From: Paraburkholderia sp.
GTDB taxonomy: Bacteria > Pseudomonadota > Gammaproteobacteria > Burkholderiales > Burkholderiaceae
DNA length: 38,864 nt
Reading direction: 5' to 3'
NCBI RefSeq assembly: GCF_024281035.1
Contig: NZ_JAMXLH010000003.1
Coordinates: forward strand, 1-38,864
Shown here: one piece after another, positions 7,543 through 15,323 of the stretch
How positions within the stretch are numbered: position 1 is the first letter of the stretch
How the letters are laid out: each line of letters opens with the position of its first letter
The notes under the pieces: model-generated
What the model saw: only the letters and a program-made list of their open reading frames with translations
The model's database searches: none
What the model was told of the DNA's origin: nothing
Translations under genes and position numbers: made by a program

Positions 7543-8748
7543 TCATTTTTCGCCCCGTTCGCCCACGAGTGCAAGCGCGCGATAGACGAGCCACGGCCCC
7601 AGCAATTGCAGCACGACGATCGCGCACATCACGATCGCGCGCAGTTGAGGATCGAAGTTGGGATAAAGCTCATAGGTATCCTCTGCAAGCAGTATCGCGA
7701 GCGCCGACATCGGCGTGAGCGCGAGACCGAGCGCAACGCCCTGCTTCCATTCGAGACCGCTTGGCCGTGCAAAGATCAGCACGCCGACGAGCTTCGCGAC
7801 CAGCCGCGCCACGATCAGCCCGGCCGCCGCCACGCCGCCGACCACGATGTCGTGCCATTCGAACGTCGTGAGCGTGAGCACGAAAAGAATCACGGTGAGC
7901 AGCCAGCCGGCCGTGCCGAAGTGCTGCGGCCACAGTTGCGGGCGCGCTTCGAGGTTCTTCACGATGATGCCCGCGGCGAGCAGGCTCAGGATCGTCGACA
8001 GCTTGAGGACGTGCGAGATCGCGATTGCCAGCAGGACGAGACCGAAGAGCGCGACGAACGAATGCTCGTCTTGCGGACTGAGCCGACGATAGAACAGCGT
8101 GCATGCGCGCGCCAGCGCGTAGGCAAGAATCAGCGATCCGACGAGCAGGTAGAGCGGCTGCAGGATCGTCGCGAACACATTGCCGTAAATCTCCTGATGC
8201 AGCCAGCCGGACGCGAGCTTGACGACGATCACCGCGTACATGCTGTTCAGCGCGGTGAGCGTTAGCAAACGCTGCGTCACCTGCCCTTCGGCGCGCAGTT
8301 CGGTTTTGAGCTGGATCACCATGGCAGGCGAAGTCGCCATCGCAATCGACGCGACGACCAGCGCGATCATGACCGGCACTTTGAGAAAGAGCAGCACGAC
8401 AAGCACGAGCACGAACGTGAGCGTCGCTTCGGCGAGGCTCGACAGGATCAGCCACGGATTGCGGCGGATCCAGCGCAGATCGAGCCGGCTGCCGAGTTCG
8501 AACAGCAGCAGTCCGAGCGCGACATCGAGCAGCGGGCGCGCGTTGTCGGCCATGTCGGCATCGATCACACCAAAGCCAGCCGACCCGGCGATCAGGCCAA
8601 TGACGGCGTAACCCGAAATGCGCGGCAGCCGCCAGGCGCGATAGCACAACTCGCCGCACAGTCCGGCGGCGAGCAGCGCGAGCCCGGCCCAGAAAATCCC
8701 GTCGAGCTGCAACGGCCAGGCGGGAAAGAACGAAAACGCCGACTTCAT
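7543..8748 (-). CDS. Monovalent cation:proton antiporter, CPA2 family (Kef-type membrane domain)
   Basis: 401 residues, almost entirely hydrophobic helices, consistent with about 12 membrane segments of a Na+(K+)/H+ exchanger. The early [20 protein letters not shown] segment is typical of CPA2 membrane domains, as is the mid-protein [29 protein letters not shown] stretch (read in pieces). There is no C-terminal TrkA-N nucleotide-binding domain, so regulation differs from KefB/KefC. The frame opens at 8835. ATG 8748 was chosen because AAGGAG lies about 12 bases before it, and the upstream frame is arginine-rich and unlike a membrane protein start. Glutathione-gated Kef systems make the neighbouring YbdK ligase suggestive, but the gating domain is absent here. 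Confidence 0.9.
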   Translation of the reverse strand: MKSAFSFFPAWPLQLDGIFWAGLALLAAGLCGELCYRAWRLPRISGYAVIGLIAGSAGFGVIDADMADNARPLLDVALGLLLFELGSRLDLRWIRRNPWLILSSLAEATLTFVLVLVVLLFLKVPVMIALVVASIAMATSPAMVIQLKTELRAEGQVTQRLLTLTALNSMYAVIVVKLASGWLHQEIYGNVFATILQPLYLLVGSLILAYALARACTLFYRRLSPQDEHSFVALFGLVLLAIAISHVLKLSTILSLLAAGIIVKNLEARPQLWPQHFGTAGWLLTVILFVLTLTTFEWHDIVVGGVAAAGLIVARLVAKLVGVLIFARPSGLEWKQGVALGLALTPMSALAILLAEDTYELYPNFDPQLRAIVMCAIVVLQLLGPWLVYRALALVGERGEK

Positions 8749-9566
8749 CGTGGTGGCTTCTCCTTGGCAGAAGACAGTCCGTCTATCCGACATCGCTCGA
8801 CGACGACTGGCACACGGGCAAGCCGCGTGCCACACGACTTGATATTCGTCATCCGATACACGGTTTGCGACGCGGATGGCAAACAGCCGGGGCGCAATGA
8901 GCCGGCTGGAATTCGACTGCGGAAATGCACTACGCCCGGTTGCCGGATAAGGCGGACAGCCGTTGCGGGCGCTTGTGTGCGCTTATGTGCGACAAGGCGC
9001 GCCCGCCGTGGATGAACGAATGCTGCTCGCCCTCCTCACGACTGAGATTCAGGACAAGCCACATCCGTTCCTTGGACGCATCGGCTGTGGTGGCCCACTA
9101 GCCGCCACCAGCCAGATACGCAGGAAGAAGGCCGATTGTGCCATAGCTTTTTGGGATCGGCGCTCACGTCCACAGACGCCAACATCGACACGCTGCCTTG
9201 CCGGGTCTGTACGCAGGTTCCGCGTTCAGGCGGGTTTGAAGGCGAAGTCGAAGCGGGACGGCGATGGCTTCACCTTCGGGTTTACTGTTTACCGTATGTA
9301 TACGTAGTAAGAGTTAACAAGGGTCCTCGTTTTCTGTGGATAACCCTGGATAAGTATGGAAAATCAGTTGTTTGCCGAACGCACAACCGGTTGCACAGCA
9401 TGTGCGGTGACGGCTGTGAACGAAGAGTAACTTTTGGTCCCCTGGCAGGGTGCCGCAAGTTACCCCGTTTACGTCCACATGCATTACACACCTGCTTCAC
9501 CTGCAATTCACGCGGTTGTCCACAGACTGGCGTGGATAACGTGATGCAGGTGGCTGCCCGGTGCGA
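8749..9566. other. 818-base gene-free region with origin-like features
   Basis: I find no supported gene. The open frames across it have no ribosome site and no recognisable product. The left half is ordinary GC-rich spacer. The right half holds an AT-rich segment and clustered DnaA boxes (separate entry, 9280-9539). The span separates the antiporter start from the mnmC stop, both on the minus strand. Confidence 0.7.
9280..9539. promoter_or_regulatory. DnaA-box cluster beside an AT-rich segment (origin-like)
   Basis: GTTTACT and GTTTACC (9280-9293) are adjacent 7-mer direct repeats. They open an AT-rich stretch to about 9320 that includes the inverted repeat CGTAT-GT-ATACG. Next come a perfect DnaA box on the minus strand (TGTGGATAA, 9335-9343) and a degraded copy CCTGGATAA (9345-9353). 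Near the right end are TTGTCCACA (9516-9524) and CGTGGATAA (9531-9539), each one mismatch from consensus. Such an unwinding element plus DnaA boxes is the arrangement of bacterial origins. It could also be a DnaA-titrating locus. Confidence 0.5.
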
Positions 9567-11528
9567 TCAGAGGCTGCGCAGACGCAGCGCACGTTGCAGA
9601 AACCGCGCGGGATCGACGTGTTCGGCGAGTTCGCGCTCGAGCGGCCAAGGCTCGCCTTCCAGTTGCGACGCGATCAGCTCCGCACCGAGCGCGGCCCACA
9701 CGAGCCCGCGCGAACCGTACGCGTAGGCGCCGTAGAGCCCCGGCATGCGCGGCAAATCGAGCAGCCATGCTCCACTGAGGCGCGATGCGTCGCGCCGTGC
9801 GGCGGCTTCGTCGCCGAGCTGGCCGATCATCGGCAGACGATCGCTCGTCACGCAGCGGAACCCGACGCGCCCGGTGCGGTCGTGGGCGCGCGCGGCATCG
9901 CGTGCCGCAGCGAGTTCCGGCAGCATCCGCGCGACGCGTTCGAGGTTTTCGGCGTGACCGGCCTCGCGGATCGCGTCGTCGGCATCGTCGAGTTCGTAGG
10001 TGGCGCCGGTCAGCGTGACGCCATCCGGGAGCGGCAGCGCGTAGCCCTCGCCGACCACCGGCACGCGCAGGTTCGCGAGCGGGCTGTGCTCCACGAGCGT
10101 CAACTGGCCGCGCACGAGGCGCGTCGGCGCATGGTCGAGCGCGGCCGCGCGCGAGGCATCGTGTGCATTGGCAAAGATCATGACCGGCGCTTCGGCGATC
10201 AGCGTGCCGTTGTCGTCGAAGGCGCGCCATGTGTCGCCTGCGCGTTCGATGCGCGCGACGCTCACGCCGAAATGCGCGTCGAGTTGCGCGCCGGCCGCTT
10301 CGCATTGCGCACGGCACACTGCAGCCGGACTGATCGCACCTGCGAGCGGATAGAACCAGCCGCCCTGTGCGAGCGCAACACCTGCGATCTGCTCCGCACG
10401 CTCGCGCGAAACGGCGAGCGCGTATTCGGCGGGATACGCGAACGATTCGAGCGCTGCGGCAACGGCGCGCGATTCGTCGTCTGTTGCGATATGCAGCAGA
10501 CCTTCGTGCGTGCGCATCGTTGCAAGGCCCGCCGCTTCGAGTTTGGACCAGCGCCGCAGTGCATAGAGGTAGCTCGCGCGCGTAATGCGCGACGCGCTGC
10601 TGTCGTCGCGCGAAATCAACGGATGAAAGACGCCTGCCGGATTGCCCGACGCTTCGCATGCGGGCGCGGCGTGCCGCTCGATCAGCGTGACGTGCCAGCC
10701 GCGTGCGGCGAGCCGTTCGATGAGCGCGCAACCGGCCATCCCGCCGCCCACCACGATCGCATGCCGCTCGCGTACTGCAACGGGCAGCGGCGGTTCGTAG
10801 CGCCGCACCCGCCAGCGCGGCGCAAAACGGCCCACCAGCATGGCGCGTTTCGAGCCGAAACCCTCGATCTTGCGGTATTCGAAGCCGTTGTCGACGAGCG
10901 CGTGTTTGACTTCTCCGGCGCAGCTCCACGTGGCGAATGTGGCGTCCTCGCCCGCCACGCGCGCGAGCGCCTTGAACATCGTCTGCGACCAGAGTTCGTG
11001 ATTTTTTGCGGGCGCAAAGCCGTCGAGATAAAACGCGTCGGCACGCAACCACATTTTGGGAAGTGCTTCGACCGCATCGCCGAAAACGAGTGTTAGCGTC
11101 ACGCGGCCGCCCTCGAATTCGAGCCGGTGCGTGCCGGGCACGAGCATCGGCCAGGCGTCGGCGAGTTCCTGCGCGCGTGCGGCGAGCGATGTGTGCGCAA
11201 CCACCGAACCGAGCGCCGTGCGCAGGTCTTCACGCGAAAACGGGTGCTTTTCCACCGATACGAAATGCAACCGCTCGCAGCGCGACGGATCTTCGCGCCA
11301 TGCCTCCCAGGTCGTCAGGAAGTTCACGCCGAGGCCGAAACCCGTCTCCATCACCGTGAAAATCCGGCGGTTTTGCCATCGCCCGGGCAACGCGTTGCCA
11401 TGCAGAAATACGCTTTCCGCCTGGGCGAGCGCGCCGGACGCGCTGTGATAAATATCATCGTAAAGCGGGGAAAACGGCGTACCGTCGTTGCGAAAAGCGA
11501 GTGTGGCGGGTGTCAGGATGGCGGTCAT
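9567..11528 (-). CDS. mnmC: Bifunctional tRNA 5-methylaminomethyl-2-thiouridine synthesis protein MnmC
   Basis: 653 residues, close to E. coli MnmC (668). It finishes mnm5s2U at the wobble base of tRNAs started by MnmE/MnmG. The N-terminal part (about 1-240) is the SAM methyltransferase, with METGFGLG (60-67) as the SAM-binding loop. The C-terminal part is an FAD oxidoreductase that removes the carboxymethyl group. Its Rossmann motif IVVGGGMAGCALIE lies near residue 255-270. Both domains are intact. ATG 11528 begins the family-like MTAILTPATL. The upstream open frame to 11720 is unlike the family, and no clear Shine-Dalgarno is present. mnmE, the first enzyme of the pathway, is in the same window at 31.6 kb. 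Confidence 0.96.
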   Translation of the reverse strand: MTAILTPATLAFRNDGTPFSPLYDDIYHSASGALAQAESVFLHGNALPGRWQNRRIFTVMETGFGLGVNFLTTWEAWREDPSRCERLHFVSVEKHPFSREDLRTALGSVVAHTSLAARAQELADAWPMLVPGTHRLEFEGGRVTLTLVFGDAVEALPKMWLRADAFYLDGFAPAKNHELWSQTMFKALARVAGEDATFATWSCAGEVKHALVDNGFEYRKIEGFGSKRAMLVGRFAPRWRVRRYEPPLPVAVRERHAIVVGGGMAGCALIERLAARGWHVTLIERHAAPACEASGNPAGVFHPLISRDDSSASRITRASYLYALRRWSKLEAAGLATMRTHEGLLHIATDDESRAVAAALESFAYPAEYALAVSRERAEQIAGVALAQGGWFYPLAGAISPAAVCRAQCEAAGAQLDAHFGVSVARIERAGDTWRAFDDNGTLIAEAPVMIFANAHDASRAAALDHAPTRLVRGQLTLVEHSPLANLRVPVVGEGYALPLPDGVTLTGATYELDDADDAIREAGHAENLERVARMLPELAAARDAARAHDRTGRVGFRCVTSDRLPMIGQLGDEAAARRDASRLSGAWLLDLPRMPGLYGAYAYGSRGLVWAALGAELIASQLEGEPWPLERELAEHVDPARFLQRALRLRSL

Positions 11529-11908
11529 AAGGAACGCGAATGGACAATTCAGCGCGCTAAAACGGCCTTGATCCAGCGAACCGGTGCGGTTGATGCAGTG
11601 CAACCGCCGCGCCCAGCCTGGTTTTGCGGGCACTGGGCAATGGCTACCGGGCGTTGGTTGGACGCAACGCGCGCGTGTTGGAAACCGGAAATACGGCACG
11701 CTTTCGAGCGGCGGCGGCAAACAAATTCGAGTGCCCCGCCTAATTCGGCCGAATACCGTTGCAAATCTTCGAAACCCTTGTCGTTATTGGGTTTGCGCTG
11801 CGCTATCATAGCAAGCGCCGCCCAGGGAAGCGGCAGCACGGCCGTCGCGGCACAGCATCCATTCGCGCCACGGCGCGAATCGCCGGGGAGCTCCGGAACC
11901 GTTGCTGC
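11529..11908. other. Gene-free region between mnmC and the HU promoter
   Basis: No gene is supported. A 12-base perfect palindrome, ATTCGGCCGAAT, sits at 11743-11754, and the short inverted element GCTATCATAGC lies near 11809. These may belong to the divergent promoters of mnmC (minus) and the HU gene (plus). Confidence 0.5.
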
Positions 11909-11936
11909 TCGACAGCGCGGCACGCGACCGTATAAT
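11909..11936 (+). promoter_or_regulatory. Sigma-70-type promoter of the HU gene
   Basis: TCGACA (11909-11914, one mismatch from TTGACA) and a perfect TATAAT (11931-11936) are separated by 16 bases, about 50 bases ahead of the HU start codon. Confidence 0.75.
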
Positions 11937-11986
11937 CGGCGCGTTCGCGCTGTTCGTGTCAACCTAAACTGATAAGGAACTTCTCA

Positions 11987-12265
11987 ATGAATAAACAGGA
12001 ACTGATCGACGCCGTCGCAGGACAGACGGGCGCAAGCAAAGCGCAAACCGGCGAGACGCTGGACACGCTCCTCGACGTGATCAAGAAATCGGTGTCGAAG
12101 GGTGATGCGGTTCAGCTGATCGGCTTCGGCAGCTTCGGTTCGGGCAAGCGTGCGGCACGCACCGGCCGTAATCCGAAGACGGGCGAAACCATCAAGATTC
12201 CGGCTGCCAAGACCGTCAAGTTCACGGCTGGCAAGGCGTTCAAGGACGCCGTCAACAAGCGCTAA
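11987..12265 (+). CDS. HU-family nucleoid DNA-binding protein
   Basis: 92 residues, the standard HU length. The N-terminal [11 protein letters not shown] helix starts the dimerisation domain. [22 protein letters not shown] (given only as the region 43-64) contains the signature and the start of the beta-arm, and the protein ends [12 protein letters not shown] dimers bend DNA, compact the nucleoid and assist DnaA at the origin. The gene is single, with AAGGAA 8 bases before the ATG, its own promoter at 11909-11936 and its own terminator at 12288-12312. High expression is likely. Which HU paralogue this corresponds to cannot be decided without comparison to the rest of the genome. Confidence 0.97.
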   Translation: MNKQELIDAVAGQTGASKAQTGETLDTLLDVIKKSVSKGDAVQLIGFGSFGSGKRAARTGRNPKTGETIKIPAAKTVKFTAGKAFKDAVNKR

Positions 12266-12287
12266 GGCATTGCCGCTTCGAGTTGAC

Positions 12288-12312
12288 ACCCGCCCCTGGC
12301 GGGTTTTTTTTC
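12288..12312 (+). terminator. Rho-independent terminator of the HU gene
   Basis: ACCCGCC (12288-12294) pairs with GGCGGGT (12298-12304) across a CCT loop, followed by an uninterrupted run of T to 12312. Confidence 0.93.
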
Positions 12313-12391
12313 GTCCGCGTTTTTGTCCGGTTTTTCGTCTGTTTTATTTTCGCGGTCTTTGTAGCGTTTATACCGTTCATATCCGGGACGC

Positions 12392-12419
12392 AAAACATGC
12401 CGCATGGCGCGGCATGTTT
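12392..12419 (-). terminator. Terminator-like hairpin downstream of the COG0523 gene
   Basis: AAACATGCCGC (12393-12403) and GCGGCATGTTT (12409-12419) form a perfect 11-bp stem with a 5-base loop. On the minus strand it is followed by a short T run (TTTT). It lies 36 bases past the stop of the minus-strand GTPase gene. Confidence 0.7.
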
Positions 12420-12454
12420 CGTCATCTCGATGGACTGATTCGGTATCGACCGAT

Positions 12455-13750
12455 TCAGTGCGGGCGATGAACGATTTCGCCTTCGCCGTTTTCGTGATCA
12501 TGGTCGTCGTCGACGTCCCAATACGGAAACGGGTCGTTATACGTGCGCCAGGCTTCGGGGCCCGCCGCATATTCGGCATCGGTGAGCAGGCATCCATCGA
12601 GCTTCGCCTGCCATGCCGCACGATCCAGATCGACGCCGATCATCACCAGTTCCTGGCGCCGGTCGCCGATGTGCGTGTCGGCCGGATCGCCGTACCAGTC
12701 GCGCGCGATTTCGCTTTCGAGCGCAGCGTCCTGCGGCCAGCTTTCGCGCGGCTGCGCCGCCCACCACGTACCCGCCGGACCGTGACGGCACGCGCCGCCT
12801 GCCTGCGATAGCGAACCGGCTACGTCGTTGCGCGTCGCGAGCCAGAAGAACCCTTTCGTGCGCAACACGCCCTTCCATTCTTCGTGCAGCAGCGACCAGA
12901 GCCGTTCAGGATGGAACGGCTGCCGTGCGCGATAGACGAAATTGCCGATGCCGAAATCGTCGGCTTCGCTGCGATGATCGTGGTCGCGATCGTGATCGTG
13001 GTCGTGGTCGTGCTCTTCAAGCGATGCGAGCCAGCCCGGCGCGCTCGCGGCAGCCTCGAAATCGAAGCGGCCCGTCTTCAGCACCTCGTTCAACGGCACC
13101 GCGCCAAAACGGCTCACGACCTGCACGGCGCGCGGATTGATGCGCGCGAGGATGCGCTGCAGGTGGGCGAGTTCGTCCTCGCTCACGAGGTCGGCTTTGT
13201 TGACGACGAGCACGTCGCAGAACTCCACCTGTTCGATCAGCAATTCGACAATCGTGCGGTCATCTTCTTCGTTCGACGCGAGGCCGCGTTCGGCGAGTTC
13301 GTCGGCGCACGCGTAGTCGCGCAGGAAGTTGAATGCGTCCACCACGGTCACCAGCGTGTCGAGCCGGGCGATGTCGGCAAGCGATGTACCGTCGTCGTCG
13401 ACGAAGGCGAAGGTTTCGGCGATCGGCATGGGCTCGGCAATGCCGGTCGATTCGATCAGGATCGCGTCGAAACGCTGTTCTTGCGCAAGACGCCGGATCT
13501 CGCTCAGCAAGTCGTCGCGCAGCGTGCAGCAAATGCAGCCGTTCGACATCTCGACGAGCTTTTCTTCGAGGTGCGACAGTGCAGCCGCATCGCGCACGAG
13601 CGCCGCGTCGACATTGACGGCGGCCAGGTCGTTGACGATCACGGCAACGCGCAGGCCGGCGCGATTCGCGAGGATATGGTTGAGCAGCGTGGTCTTGCCC
13701 GCGCCCAGAAAACCCGTGAGCACGGTGACGGGGAGTGGTGTCTGGTTCAT
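12455..13750 (-). CDS. COG0523 / CobW-like GTPase (putative zinc metallochaperone)
   Basis: 431 residues. The Walker A motif GFLGAGKTT is at 13-21. The CICC metal motif at 72-75 defines COG0523 proteins, and the NKAD guanine-specificity motif is at 184-187. A histidine/aspartate-rich run at 246-259 (HDHDHDHDRDHDH) would bind metal, and a CobW C-terminal domain follows. A second short DDDHDHE cluster lies near the C-terminus. COG0523 GTPases of the ZNG1/YeiR type deliver zinc to client enzymes when zinc is scarce. CobW proper acts on cobalt, and no cobalamin genes are nearby, so zinc is the better guess. ATG 13750 starts the conserved N-terminus. The frame runs to 13840 but those residues are unlike the family. 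I saw no clear Zur box upstream. Confidence 0.92.
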   Translation of the reverse strand: MNQTPLPVTVLTGFLGAGKTTLLNHILANRAGLRVAVIVNDLAAVNVDAALVRDAAALSHLEEKLVEMSNGCICCTLRDDLLSEIRRLAQEQRFDAILIESTGIAEPMPIAETFAFVDDDGTSLADIARLDTLVTVVDAFNFLRDYACADELAERGLASNEEDDRTIVELLIEQVEFCDVLVVNKADLVSEDELAHLQRILARINPRAVQVVSRFGAVPLNEVLKTGRFDFEAAASAPGWLASLEEHDHDHDHDRDHDHRSEADDFGIGNFVYRARQPFHPERLWSLLHEEWKGVLRTKGFFWLATRNDVAGSLSQAGGACRHGPAGTWWAAQPRESWPQDAALESEIARDWYGDPADTHIGDRRQELVMIGVDLDRAAWQAKLDGCLLTDAEYAAGPEAWRTYNDPFPYWDVDDDHDHENGEGEIVHRPH

Positions 13751-13896
13751 CGCAGTGTGGGGTTCAGAAAGACTTAAAACAGGGCGCGCGCGGCGGGAGC
13801 CGACGCGTAAGCCAACGCGTATGTCAGGATTAGCCAGCATTGTGCATCATGCGGGCGCGGCGCGCAGGCCGTGCGGCGTACCCTGCGACAGGCGGC

Positions 13897-14340
13897 CTAG
13901 TTCAGGAAGTTCCATTGCCGCAGAATCCCGGCGATCTGCTGCGCGTAGCGATCGCGCAGCGGCGGCGTTTCGGAGTGGTAGGCGCCGACGGCGGCCCACG
14001 TGTTGCCGTATTTGTTCATTTTCCGGCGCAGATGCCAGGCGGCGATATAGACGTTCTTGCACGGCTCCATGAGCGTGCTGCGCGAGATGCCGTACTGCGC
14101 GAGCGTCGGCAGATGCACGGAATTGATCTGCATGACGCCGAAATCGGTCGAACCGTTCGCATTCCTGCGCATCGCATCGGGCCGGTTATGCGACTCCTGC
14201 CAGGCGATGGCGCGCAGGATCAGCGGATTCACCTTCTGATACCGGGCGGCTTCGTCGAAGCAGTCGGCGTGCGCAAGCGTGCTCGCATCGGCAAGCGCGA
14301 GCGTGGCGGCGGCAATCGTACGGAACCAGATCTTTTTCAT
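13897..14340 (-). CDS. Lytic transglycosylase, IagB/PilT-type (SLT domain)
   Basis: 147 residues. A signal peptide (MKKIWFRTIAAATLALADAS...AHA) directs export. The catalytic SLT fold follows: AIAWQESHNRP contains the catalytic glutamate, GVMQINSVHLP is the substrate-groove motif, and VGAYHSE is the third conserved block. Members cleave peptidoglycan to let secretion systems or pili through. IagB, IpgF and BfpH are examples of this small class. The ATG at 14340 overlaps the TGA of the upstream ORF as ATGA, a sign of translational coupling, and has no Shine-Dalgarno of its own. A GTG two codons earlier is possible. The isolated GspG pseudopilin gene starts 460 bases away on the other strand, so a role in envelope assembly is plausible but unproven. 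Confidence 0.9.
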   Translation of the reverse strand: MKKIWFRTIAAATLALADASTLAHADCFDEAARYQKVNPLILRAIAWQESHNRPDAMRRNANGSTDFGVMQINSVHLPTLAQYGISRSTLMEPCKNVYIAAWHLRRKMNKYGNTWAAVGAYHSETPPLRDRYAQQIAGILRQWNFLN

Positions 14341-14669
14341 CGGCACGGCAAGTGCAGCAAGTGAATATGCGGTGGGAAGCGCCCTGAACGATGCGCCAGG
14401 CGGCGTGTTTTTCGCTTGAGGGAGCGCCAGGTTATGCGCTTGCGCGGCTGCTGCGACTGCGGACCGCGCCTGCGACTGCGACTGCGACTGCGAACGGCTC
14501 GTATCATACGGGCGGCCTGTGACGCGTGAACGTCGGCCGGGCGTTCGGACGAGGCGAAGCGGTGAATATCCTCGATGGCGTGCTTCTGGCGCTTGCAGTC
14601 GATGTGCAGCGGGGCCGGTTCAGTGCGGCCTGAAACGAGCGTGATGACGGCGGCGTTGCCGGGGGACAT
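14337..14669 (-). CDS. Hypothetical protein with Arg/Ser-rich C-terminal half, coupled to the transglycosylase
   Basis: 110 residues from ATG 14669, not recognised. The first 58 residues look like ordinary coding sequence with G/C-rich third codon positions. They are mixed and partly acidic, with the segment CKRQKHAIEDIHRFASSERP. The second half is very basic: a SRSRSRSRR run encoded by a hexanucleotide repeat, then KRKTRRLAHRSGR. The stop codon overlaps the transglycosylase start as ATGA, the main evidence that it is translated. No strong ribosome site precedes ATG 14669, and the frame is open further, to 14807. It may be a real gene, or only a frame fortuitously open in GC-rich DNA. Confidence 0.4.
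   Translation of the reverse strand: MSPGNAAVITLVSGRTEPAPLHIDCKRQKHAIEDIHRFASSERPADVHASQAARMIRAVRSRSRSRRRGPQSQQPRKRITWRSLKRKTRRLAHRSGRFPPHIHLLHLPCR
14471..14494 (+). repeat. Hexanucleotide tandem repeat TGCGAC
   Basis: Three exact TGCGAC units and a fourth, TGCGAA, run from 14471 to 14494. On the minus strand they encode alternating Ser and Arg in the 110-residue ORF. Such repeats can change copy number in frame. Confidence 0.8.
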
Positions 14670-14799
14670 TACAATGGGCTGCCAGGTTGGGCCGCCAGGC
14701 GCCTTGCCGCATGTGTCACGCAGTGCCGTTCGGCGACGGCCCCGGCTATGATCGCCCGGCCAGCAGCGCCCAGGAATATCGCGAGGAGGAAAGTCAGGT

Positions 14800-15264
14800 A
14801 TGTCCATGTGGACTCAACGCCGTGCCGAAATCGAAGGCATGAGCGCGCACCGCCGCCGCGGCTTCACGCTGCTCGAAGTCATGGTCGCGCTCGCGATCGC
14901 CGGCATTCTCATTGCGCTGATCGTGTCGAAAGTCATGTCCAGTCCCGACGAAGCGCGTCGCGTTACCGCACGCCACGACATTGCAGTGATCGCGCAGGCG
15001 CTCAAACACTATCGACAGGACAACGGCGGTTTTCCGACCCAGTCGCAGGGCCTCCGGGCGCTGGTGCAAAAACCGTCCACTGCCCCCGTGCCGGGCAACT
15101 GGAAGGACGGCGGCTATCTCGAACGCCTGCCGGACGATCCGTGGGGCAATGCGTACCGCTACCTGAATCCGGGCGTGCACGACGAGGTCGATGTGTACAC
15201 CTACGGCGCCGACGACCGGCCCGGAGGCGAAGGCAACGATGCCGACCTCGGATCCTGGCAGTAA
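14800..15264 (+). CDS. gspG: Type II secretion major pseudopilin GspG, isolated from any gsp cluster
   Basis: 154 residues. The prepilin peptidase site is RRRG-FTLLEVMVALAI, cleaved after Gly21, with Glu26 at the +5 position that aligns subunits. The hydrophobic N-terminal helix follows. The body has the GspG landmarks DNGGFPTQSQGLRAL, DPWGNAYRY and the C-terminal GNDADLGSW. GspG polymerises into the periplasmic pseudopilus. AGGAGGA is 9 bases before ATG 14800. That start gives a 21-residue leader, long for the family; ATG 14839 would give the usual 8 residues but has a poor ribosome site. No other gsp gene lies nearby. Its neighbours are a transglycosylase cluster (minus) and an efflux outer-membrane gene (minus). 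Confidence 0.93.
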   Translation: MSMWTQRRAEIEGMSAHRRRGFTLLEVMVALAIAGILIALIVSKVMSSPDEARRVTARHDIAVIAQALKHYRQDNGGFPTQSQGLRALVQKPSTAPVPGNWKDGGYLERLPDDPWGNAYRYLNPGVHDEVDVYTYGADDRPGGEGNDADLGSWQ

Positions 15265-15323
15265 GGCGTTATTGCGCGGCGGCTTGCTGCGCGACACATC
15301 ACCGGCCGTGCCGCGCCAGCCGG

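Noticed and set aside
9136..9726. 196-codon plus-strand frame across the origin-like region
   Set aside because: No ribosome site, cysteine/arginine-rich random composition, and it runs into the mnmC gene on the other strand.
12970..13020. Hexanucleotide repeat inside the COG0523 gene as a separate repeat element
   Set aside because: It simply encodes the His/Asp metal-binding run of the protein.
14756..14800. Earlier start for gspG
   Set aside because: The strong AGGAGGA site directs translation to ATG 14,800, and no upstream in-frame start is supported.
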